From the NCBI GenBank assembly GCA_945643635.1, contig CALZFC010000020.1, positions 312,001-376,000 on the forward strand: 64,000 nucleotides of DNA, given 5' to 3'. Of this stretch, positions 46,842 through 55,953 are shown piece after piece. The notes under the pieces are model-generated. The model saw only the letters and a list, made by a program, of their open reading frames with translations, had not been told where the DNA came from and did not search any database. The stretch's first letter is position 1; the number at the start of each line of letters is the position of its first letter. The translations under genes were made by a program, and so were the position numbers. Source of the DNA: Allodiplogaster sudhausi (lineage: Eukaryota > Nematoda > Chromadorea > Rhabditida > Diplogasteridae).

Positions 46842-47467
46842 TGTGGCCAGGGCAGCCCATGGATTCCCGGATCAACGCTATTCTACGACTGGACTAACGC
46901 TTCTGTAACAGTTATTAGCCCACCTTAAACGTGAAGAAGGCCCGGAGAAATAAATAAGGATTTATTAAACTTGGAACTAAACTCAAAATACAAAATATAA
47001 ATATGTGCGCAATAGAAATACTCATACCGAATCCTTGTCCTTGCTGCGGAGTTGTTGTCACCCTAGACGCTCGACTCTTCTCCGCTGACGAGCCTCCTCT
47101 AGCCGCTGCTCAAGCGGCCTCCCGCTATCGCAACCCAGCGACCCACTTCCAGGCCAACCGGTTCACCCACTCCTTTGAGCAGACGGGCGAAAGGGGCCGT
47201 AATATTACACCTCCTGAGACCGAACACCATTATGCTATATACACTGTAAATCGTACACATTAGCACTTACAGCATAATACAGATCATGTCGATACAACAC
47301 TATAAACCACGGTTTCTAAGCAGAAATATACAACAAAGTAATACAAACTATAAAAGTCTGAAACGGGGGGAATAAGGGAAAGGGTCTGGGAAGAAGGGGA
47401 GGGACTGCAGAGAGAGAGAGAGAGAGAGAGAAGAGAAGAGAGAGGAGGGATTAGCCTCTCTCTTACA
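46842..47467. mobile_element. Solo LTR, 626 bp
   Basis: The block begins TG (TGTGGCCAGGG) and ends CA (CTCTTACA), flanked by CTAT at 46838-46841 and 47468-47471. The uninterrupted sequence, CCAACTATAACCG, is visible in transporter copy B's intron near 38850, inverted relative to the gene. It contains AATAAATAAGG near 46950 and a GA run near 47410. There is no internal retrotransposon sequence, so it is best explained as a solo LTR. The family is unknown. Confidence 0.7.
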
Positions 47468-47808
47468 CTATAACCGAACTGCATGAGCATGAGTGCTCAA
47501 ATCGCACACTTTTTTGCTACTTTAAGAAAAAAATAACTAATTAGAAACTTCAATGATTGAGGAGGGTTAATTAACACATTTCTGAGAACAAAAAAAAACA
47601 CAAAAACTATTTTTGATTTAATTTCTTCAGCGAACACTATTTCTTCTGATTAAATATTATCTTTACTCTTTTTTTTAGAAAGACAGCGACCAAACAATAA
47701 CCGAACTGATTATGCAGCTCGGCTTTGTACTTCCTCTGATTCTGAATATCATTTCGTACAGGTTATATCCTGTATATATAAATATAGATTAAGAAATATA
47801 TATAAAGG

Positions 47809-47810
<2 letters not shown>

Positions 47811-47852
<42 letters not shown>
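47811..47852. repeat. TA microsatellite
   Basis: About 40 bp of alternating TA in intron 3 of transporter copy C. Confidence 0.9.
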
Positions 47853-47854
<2 letters not shown>

Positions 47855-48099
47855 TGTTTAAGCATTTTCAGTCTATCAAACTTGTCTATGATCCGAATGT
47901 TTAATAGCAGCAATTCACATTTTCTTGTTGAGGGATCGTAAACGATCCATTCAAATTCTCCTTTTGCTGAGTGGCGCTCCCGTCGCGCTCAAGCTGGCCT
48001 TTCCCAACGCTTAGATCTATTTTAAGATCATGTGTATCGCACTGGAAAAAGCGTGCAATTTGGTAAGTTTGTCTCCGGTTTCGTGAGCTACTTTTTATT

Positions 48100-49480
48100 C
48101 AATTGACGCCCGTGGGGCACAGCTAGCAACTATTTGGGTTTTTCTGGGCAGTTTGTACTGACAGGGAATAGTCTGGTTCCTAACAAGCAGCGTTCTATAG
48201 CTGTATGAGCTGATTAATCTAACGTTGTGTCAATGACATGTCGTCGACATACAGCTACGACCGTTTTGGTCATGACCATGTCACTGACACTGGTCATTAA
48301 CAGTATTTTTGCAATATCTGGAGAAATCTACATACCTATATAAAAACCTTATTGACAATTTGTTAACATTACTTTCATTAGATGGTTAATTTTTTTTATC
48401 TTTCTCATGACTCTGTCATGATCTAACCAAAGGTGATGAACCCTTGTTTCAGCCATTTTGGCAAAACTGCGCAAATAAAAAGATCATTTATTTAGCCTCC
48501 GGTTCGTGAATCTATAAGATTAGGTTCAATGACAAGACTTTCTATGATTTTCTTCGACTTCTAGTGTCCCGGCCTATAGACTCTTTAAACGGTATCTGAA
48601 TATACAGTTTTTTTAAAATTCTTGCAGTGGTGTGAAGAAATCCCCCGGAAATCAGAGTATCGCATAAATTTTTAAAGGAGGTCGATCACCGAAAAATTAT
48701 ATGATATTTCAAATTGCCGCGGCCCTCCGCACTCTCATTCGCGCGTGCTATTTTCACGCAGTGGGTTTGGCCGACCAGCGAAATAGCACGCGAGAATGAG
48801 AGTGAGGAATCACAGGGCAGATGCAGCAATTCGAACCCACATTAAAGGAACTCTCCGGCGAATATACAAGTTCTCATTTTATGTTCTTATTCGATGAAGA
48901 TCGGCCAGAAACATCCATTAGAAGTAGTCCCGTTTCAAAGCAATGTTTAATTTGTTGAATATTAACAGTTTTTGATCGGGATTACGATGCTACATGACCA
49001 GTGTAAAGTAAATTAAAATCAAAAAAAATATTTTTGTTCCCTGCACCTTCTGCTATGGCCATGGTCGAATATCTCAGACAGGCTCTCTTAAAATAGATTT
49101 TTGGCGCTTATTTTTACAGTTATTTGCCATGTGCATTTTGCACAGACGAACATGAGATGGGACGAAGGAAGAGGAAATGACGGAGGAATGCCAGATGGCA
49201 AGGCTCGCGACGTTGATCCATTTACGGTTGTATCTGAAAAGGCAAGCGATATAATCTTTTCATTATATACATTTGCGCTGAATAATATTTAAAGATATGA
49301 CGTCTCCATGGAGCACAAAATCTACCGTACTTTACTGTCTGCGTATCTCGTCTTGTATGTTTCGTCTTGAGGATTACGGTTGTATTCCAGGTTCGCGCAC
49401 AGAAATTACGGTAGTTTTCAAGGTTCGCGAACAGAGATTACGGTAGTTTTCAAGGTTCGCGGACAGAGATTACGGTAGTT
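48100..49480. other. Non-coding, no supported gene
   Basis: It contains the dispersed AAAGGAGGTCGATCACCGAAAA repeat (48674) and the hairpin listed below. Transporter exons 5 onward would be expected here on the plus strand and Spinster-like exons on the minus strand; neither set is found. Confidence 0.5.
48730..48804. repeat. Inverted repeat, 24-bp arms
   Basis: CACTCTCATTCGCGCGTGCT at 48730 pairs with AGCACGCGAGAATGAGAGTG ending at 48804, with one mismatch, around a loop of about 27 bases. Confidence 0.8.
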
Positions 49481-49490
49481 TTCAGGGTAT
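49390..49490. repeat. Three tandem 32-bp units
   Basis: The unit TTACGGTAGTTTTCAAGGTTCGCG plus ACAGAGA repeats three times with few changes, immediately after the donor of the Spinster-like exon at 49502. Confidence 0.8.
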
Positions 49491-49501
49491 CGACCGCTGA
49501 C

Positions 49502-50579
49502 CGATCTCCGAGGAAGCCAGCGATGGGCGCACAGACGGTGAAGACGGCGATGAAGCAAGTTTGGACCAATCCGCTCTCTGCGTGCGTGAGAGAGTAGTAG
49601 GCTTTGATCTGCGTCAGCACGGCTTAAAGGAAGAAAGTTGACCCTACTGTTTCTGAATTTTCCTCTCGAAGTTACACTAAATCGCATGTTCTCTCACACT
49701 TCCTTCTTTCAGGCAAAATGTACGAATTCAAAATTGAGTTTCTTTGAGGCTCCTCTAAGAACTCGAGGACTGCCCTGCGATTCTCTTAATTCTCTCATCA
49801 TATTAGATGCTGCCGTGAATGAGCGAGCTAACCAGACGGAGTATATCGATCTGCGAAATTAAGGACATTGATGACGAAGAAAATGGCGAAGGTGCCGTAA
49901 GTGCGGAAAGTTACACGCTCTCGCTCAGGAATCTCTTTCCTGAAAAGAATAAACTCTCATCAAAGATCAGTGCATGTTAAATAACGGGAAAGAGAAGAAT
50001 TCACACAATATCGAGGTGTAGCTCGCCATCCTTTAGGGGACACAACTATTTTCTAGATGCCACCAAATCATTCCGCTTTTCTCGTGCCAAATGATGAGGA
50101 GAAAAATTAGGACAACTATTATTCATTCTTCACAACGTGAGATTTGTGATGAGACTGCCGTGATCCGTCAATCCGAATGCTTTGTGAGAAATCGTAATGC
50201 CTATGCGAATTTTAAATCATGATCGATGCAGAAACAAGCTAAATGATATAGCATAGAGATATAGAGAAATAGAAAGTTATTTATATTGAGAAAATTTGGA
50301 CAGAGTGATGATACAGAAACAAGCTAAATAATGAAATTCAGATAGATTATGTATATATCGGCAAACAATGATTGCAGTGTTCATGACAACTTTCCATTAG
50401 AAGACTTTTGCAATAGTGCAGTATATTTTTCTGATTTATTTCTTGTTTTTAATTTTCTCTAACAAAGGTTTCCTGCCAAGTAGATACATGAACAATTTTT
50501 GATCATACACCATTTTTGATTCCAAAGACAAATGAGCTGACTTATCCTCCGGAGTCGCCACCATTTCGGAAGATTCCAT
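49502..50579 (-). pseudogene. Spinster-like MFS transporter, N-terminal exons only
   Basis: Exon 49939-49833 encodes ERVTFRTYGTFAIFFVINVLNFADRYTPSG-type sequence with the TM1 signature N-x-x-DRYT. Exon 49622-49502 joins in phase and encodes VLTQIKAYYSLTHAESGLVQ, a second membrane segment and the start of motif A, GFLGDR. This matches the first two membrane segments of Spinster (SPNS) lysosomal and sphingolipid transporters. A possible first exon with ATG 50579 (MESSEMVATPEDKSAH) lies upstream, but its phase does not connect directly, so an intermediate exon is missing or it is unrelated. No exons for TM3-TM12 follow before copy C's remains, so the gene appears truncated. Confidence 0.6.
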
Positions 50580-51077
50580 CAGAAAACAGAGCGCCGACCG
50601 CACGAGGTGGGGGAAGATGTTTCCTCTTTTTCTTTGGCAATGGAAAGATATGAGTATGCACAACGAACAAATAAACAAAGTGAACTATAAATTATTTTAT
50701 CGCATAAACAAAGTCTTTACTAATGTACACTAAGCGAGGTTAACGTAAGTGCCATGGTTTAAAATCGTTGTGATAAAAAGAAATGACCTTCAATTTTTTT
50801 AAGGCATTTGCCCCGAAATGTTTAAAAAAAAAACCCATTGGTGAATATCTATGACTATGATCTATGACTAGATCTATGACTCACCAGCATCCATCTCTTC
50901 GTTGTATTACTTGGTTTGGCGCGAATGAATTAAAGTGCGAGTTTTGGCTTCATTAAACTGAAGAAAAAATCTTTGCTTTCTTTCTTCGCCAAGCTAAAAT
51001 GAATCGAAGCTCTAGTGGGGCAAATGCGTGTGAAAGTGAACAGTAGATCGGCTTCTCTGATCAGCATTTTCTTGTCT

Positions 51078-51078
<1 letters not shown>

Positions 51079-51127
<49 letters not shown>

Positions 51128-51135
51128 ACTTCTTT
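51079..51135. repeat. CT microsatellite
   Basis: About 40 bp of CT followed by imperfect continuation. It occupies the place of the GA run in intron 2 of the C6 gene at 2.3 kb, in inverted orientation. Confidence 0.85.
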
Positions 51136-51504
51136 CTCATAATATATATTATCTCTCTATCTCTTTCTAGTTTAAAGGAGCTGTCCATGGAGATTACAAT
51201 GTTGCTGAATTCCCAGAGGAGAAAAACCACATTTCCCCACGCCGTACTGTAGAATTTCGGGAGTGACGTCATCATCCCTTGCCTATTTTCTCCATATGCA
51301 CACCCTCATTCAACTAGAAAGAAGGTGAAAACTAGGTGCGAAGCGGCAAGCCACGCTTGAGATTTGAGGGAAGAGAAGAGAGGCAGAGAGAAAAAGACTC
51401 ACACAGTCTAGTTTGTAGTGATGGATACTGTGCTAACATACCGCCAAAAGATTTTGCAATATCATGCGCGAATTCAAACGTTAGTTCTGCACAAGTGGCT
51501 TTTA

Positions 51505-51640
51505 AACTCCATGGAGAGTTCCTTTAACCGAAAGACCGGCGGTGTGGTGACAGCCACGTTGACATGCACAAACCTTATGCGGATCTACACTCCGAGGAAC
51601 GTCGCAATAACTGCGGCACTTGCAACGTCATTTGATGCTA
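51505..51640 (+). pseudogene. C6-domain exon 3 remnant
   Basis: Matches exon 3 of the C6 gene (2305-2156): NRKTGGVV, TATLTCTN and YTPRNVAITAA remain. A block between GGTGTGGT and GACAGCC is missing (the EGPLPGDFG part) and the final TCN is lost through a frame change (GCACTTGCAACG). Neighbouring sequence (51000-51200) also matches the 2.3-2.5 kb intron, but exons 1 and 2 are absent nearby. Confidence 0.7.
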
Positions 51641-51889
51641 ACAATTCTCTTTTTTTTATTTTTTAACGCGAGGGAATTTTTAAGGCTTTTTTCACGGTTG
51701 TATGATTGTTTCAATTCCCTTGTTTAATAGGTGAATATACATATATGTAGACCTATATATATTTTCCACCGGCCTGCGGATTGTTGCTCAAAAAAATTTA
51801 TTTGCGAAATAAGCAACGGCTTCGAGTTTATCTGTTTATTTTAGTTTTTATGTATGTATGTAAGTAATGTCGACAGGTTATTTAAAAAA

Positions 51890-52080
51890 AAAAACTAAAT
51901 TTTTTTTCGGTGATGAGGAAAGAGAGAGAGAAAGAGACAGAGAGAGATAAAGTTAGAGAAAGAGAACAAGAGCGAAAGAGAGATAGAGGGATAGAGATGG
52001 CATAATAGAGATGAAGTGAAATCTGTAGGTAGAGAGGGAGATAGACGGAGTGAATGAAGAGGAATGGATGTCGAAGGATT
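51890..52080. repeat. Imperfect GA-rich stretch
   Basis: Diffuse AGAGAAAGAG sequence with no coding support. The region 52080-52480 shows nothing assign­able. Confidence 0.5.
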
Positions 52081-52484
52081 CAACGAAAGACCATTTTTCT
52101 AAGCATGCACTGAAGAAGCAGCACACGAACTCTCCTTCCTCCTTCTTTTTGTAGCTTCGTTTGTTTAAGCGTGATCTCTTAACGACATCAAGGTGAAAGG
52201 TGGCTTACGTTAGATGCGAATCGGAACCGCGTTAGATGGGTGATCAGAGTAGAGCTGCTGACAATGAGAGATCCTCTCTTTTCCTTATCCTTGATCGCCA
52301 TCATTAAAATGATTGCGGAAGAGAATGATTGATCATAGTTCCTCTCTTCACATCAATTGCCTCAGGCACAACACGAACAACGGCAAATCGCCTATTTAAG
52401 CAATACATAGTATCTAGAGTAGAGGGAGAAGAAGAGTGATAGAGAAAGAAAGAACTATACAGGTAGAAGAGAGAGAGGGGAGAT

Positions 52485-52540
52485 AGAACGAGAGAGAGAG
52501 AGAGAGAGCGAGCGAGAGAGAGGGGGAGAGAGAGTTGTGT
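52485..52540. repeat. GA microsatellite
   Basis: About 45 bp of near-perfect GA. A second run lies at 52736-52764, in the upstream flank of the C6 copy. Confidence 0.85.
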
Positions 52541-52735
52541 GACAAAGTGGAAAGACAAAGATACGGCTAAAAGGTGCAAACTTGAGCGGAGAATTCTTGT
52601 GGGCACAACACTAACAAGCACAAAAAGGTAACAATGTGATTGGGAGGCGAAAAACGTGCAGGGAACATCATGCACTTACATAAAACAAGCACAAGAGAGA
52701 CAATGAAGTTAACGGGAATGATGATGGTTAACATT

Positions 52736-52775
<40 letters not shown>

Positions 52776-52945
52776 CTGCAGTATCCTTCTTTTCTTGAAT
52801 GTGCCATTTGCCTACTTTTGTCAACGAGTTTTCAATATTGATTCTGTCCCTGTCTTCTTTAGCCAATACACCATAATGCCCACGTTTATCTTATCTGAAG
52901 TTTTCTAATAGTAAGCTCTTCTTATTCAACTTATGTCCACACAGA

Positions 52946-53936
52946 ATGTCGCCGCCATGCAGTGGAGTTCCTCTGCTTCTCTGCACTCTCCTCTCTCTCT
53001 CTCTCTCGACTCTCTTCCTTCTCTCTTCTACATACGCATCTGTTCGACCGACTGAGCCGCCTACTCCAACTACCGTACCCACGACAGTTACAGTACCCAC
53101 GACAGCTACAGTACCTACGACAACAAGCACCACCATGACAACGTCAAGCACGATGGCTACATGCGTGTGCGATCAGGTTGGTTCCATGAGAAATCCTTAA
53201 AATAAATATAAAAAAATATAAATAGACTCTGGTGAATGTGATGCACAGGCGCGGGTGAATCAACATGTGTGATTAGGACTGATTTGGTGATTTCCCCTAA
53301 ATCTCATATTTTATTGTTCGGGGATGTAGGTAAAGACAAAATTATGGTATAGGGCAAGTTAAAAAAAATTTAAACGACATTTTTATAAGCAAAAACAGTC
53401 GCGATGAGAGGTTTTTTTATTCCATTTCACGGCCAATAAAAGAAGACCCGGTGCTACTAGGCAAAATCCCTTTCGAGGCCCTAGTCGACTTGGCGCCCAA
53501 GGGCGGCGCGGGCGAGAAGGCCTTCGACGCTGACGTCATCGATGTCGTGAACGGCATCTGCACGAGGCGACTCGACTGCCGAGGGCGGCGACGGCGCTCA
53601 TCGAGGATGGAATCAGCCGATTAAATAGAAGGGGGGGAGTAATTACGATTATCTTAAATCGTCTACATTGCCTTTATAATGCTTCAAGGCTTTATCTCTC
53701 ACAATCTCTCTCTCTCTCTCTCCATCGATGACTCTCACTATCACTATCTCTCTCTCTGTCTCTCGTATCCCTCTCTATCCCTCTGTTCCGTTTCACAGCT
53801 CAACAACGGCATGGGCGGGGAGGTGTTTGGCGAAGAAGCGTTCAAAACGATAACACTCACCTGCATGAATGGACGGTGGATCCTTCCTGTCACGCAAGTC
53901 GTCATCACTTTAGCCATCTGCTCTGTGAATAAATGA
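52946..53936 (+). pseudogene. Secreted C6-domain gene copy with Thr-rich linker, exon 2 damaged
   Basis: Exon 1 (52946-53176) encodes a signal peptide (LLLCTLLSLSLSTLFLLSS), an expanded Pro/Thr-rich linker (repeats of VPTT) and CVCDQ. Exon 2 starts after TTTCGAG at 53478 (ALVDLAPKGGAGEKAFDAD, then GICTRRLDC). Exon 3 (53799-53936) encodes LNNGMGGEVFGEEAF, TLTCMNGRW and ends VNK, TGA. Compared with the intact gene at 2.2-3.0 kb, exon 2 has two extra bases after CTCGACTGC, and the donor after ATCGAG reads GATGGA instead of GTTTGT. No alternative donor keeps the frame before a stop at about 53620. Unless splicing differs, this copy makes no full C6 domain. Confidence 0.6.
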
Positions 53937-54399
53937 ATAATAAGTATTAAATTACTCGAGGTTGAAATGCTTTGGATGATAAAACGTTAAGAATCATCAA
54001 AATTGAAACTGTTGTCATCTGAACATCAGCAGCAATCAAGGCTTGCTTGATCATTGGTCGGCGAAAACTGCGTTAAAGTGATATTGATGAAGAGGGAAAG
54101 TGAAAGGATTTTGATGGGCGCTGAAGCCAGTGCTCAGTATGAATACCATACATACTTTGTTCTGTATATTTTACTTATTCTTTTCCTGCCTTCGACCCTT
54201 CTCCTATCGACCTTCGGTGATGAGTATGAGGAACGAAGATAGAACGGGCTGATAGAGGGAGTGAGAAAAGGAGCGTCGTGGGAGTTCTCGCCACACTTCC
54301 AGGACAAAGGCCGTTCCGCCTCACAATCCTCAAAAGAACAAGAAAAGGAAAATGATAAGGGAAGCGAAGTCAAAAAATTGAAGAATACATCAGCGTCAT

Positions 54400-54900
54400 A
54401 AACTGGAAATGAATCACAGGATGATCTTAATTGACCTGAGGCAATGGATGAATCGAGCTGCCAAATGGATGAGTGTGAAATTGGAGGGAGAGAAAAGAGA
54501 AGAGGAAAGAGGGGAAGAGGGAGAGGGTAGTTAAATATATAGGAGAGAGAGAAAAAGGATAGTCAGACGAAAAGAAAGCGAGATGACACCAGGAAGAACA
54601 TGAGAGCATAAGAAAAGAGAAAAGAGAGCTTAATATGTGGGTTGAAAAGAATCATAGAAAATTGAGGCTTGCGAATGAAGGTGAATGAAGTCGGGAGGCA
54701 AGAAAGAACGAGTGAGAGAGAGAGAGAGAGGAAGGCAAAGAAGGAGAGAGAGAGTAAAAGAAAGAAGGCGAGTGCTAGAGAAAAGATATAAAGGAATGAG
54801 AAGGAGCGTAGATCAAATTATGAAAAGAGTGAGAGAAGTTGAAAGAAAGAGTGAACAATGAAAGAGGTAAAAAGGGTGTATCTATAACGAGACAGTGAGA
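54400..54900. repeat. Purine-rich degenerate GA region
   Basis: AGAGA/GGGA-type sequence, strongest at 54480-54560 and 54710-54780. No exon is supported between 53940 and 55950. Confidence 0.5.
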
Positions 54901-55953
54901 GAAGGAGAATATCTAAACTGCAAAACGAGTGTTCAAAGATGTCGTTTATTAGAATGAATGTTGACTGTGTGTGGAACGTTCTCCTCGAGTCAGTCATTTG
55001 TGCCTCTGAACGAGTAAAGAAATCTCCTCAGAGATCTTTAATTTTGCAGTAGAACAATTAATATTGATTTTATTACACTTAATTATTGCAATGTTATTTG
55101 TTGTATGATTACTACTAATAACTGTTTGCGCATATATGTATGTATTAGAATCAAAGATAGGCTAATTTAAAAGATTACTTCCTATCTATTGTTTAGTCAT
55201 TTCACATATTTCTTTACTGGTGTACCGCATCAAGATTACTTTGTTTCATTTATGTATTAATGCAAATATCCTCTCTGCCTCGTCCTCACAATTAGCAGTC
55301 CACTGGCGAGGTGAGACTGACCATGAGGCGAGCCGTACCCAGAGCTTTTCACCTCCTTCTATTCATGATATAGAGGCAGCAGTGATGCATTGTAATGAAT
55401 AGGAAAATAAAATTAACGAGATGCCATTTCCCATCAATATTTGTATCCTTGAGAACGTTTATGTCAGTGAAAGTACTTGTTTTACAAGAGAGCATGATTT
55501 CAAATTTCCAACCGGTGCATTAGTTCTTTTTTCGGAATATAGTATTGCCTCCTCTATCTTTCCATGTTTTGAGCAAAAAAAGTGATAGTTTATTGATAAA
55601 CTGTATTCATGCATTCCAGAACAATTGCGTCAATTTCAATCCATTATATTCAGCAAATTTTCAAAACAAGCACATTCATTCGAAGATCGAAGCTCTGGAA
55701 GCTTATAATAAATCAGTGATGGGTTAATAAATTTCTGCTGAAATCCCGCTGTTTTCAGTTATTAGCATGAGAAGTGAAGCTGATTGTGAGTTTGACCGAT
55801 AGGAAACAACTCTGTGCTTCTCCCGTATTGATTGGTGAGGAATATTAATATCATTGATAAATTAGTAGTAAAGCCTTCTTCCGGTTTCCTGTGAGTTTGA
55901 GTTTCTTCGAAGTCTCCGAAAAGGCGGACTCTCTTCAGTGGTTGGCCGTCGGC

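Larger units (their letters stand above)
46294..48060 (+). pseudogene. Transporter copy C, truncated with a nonsense codon
   Basis: Only the first four exons are recognisable: exon 1 from ATG 46294 (MARDVAVSPEGQQKVTTLDA), exon 2 at about 46440-46546 (WWRHYRWKILIYLIISMASS), exon 3 at 47681-47763 and exon 4 from about 47931. In exon 4 the codon after FPNA is TAG (48012-48014) where copies A and B have Gln and Lys. After its donor (GTAAGT at 48061) no homologue of exon 5 or later follows. Intron 2 contains a solo LTR. Exon 4 has a standard GT donor, unlike copies A and B. Confidence 0.75.

Noticed and set aside
47003..47263. 86-codon frame with CPCCG
   Set aside because: It lies within the solo LTR and has no splice or homology support.
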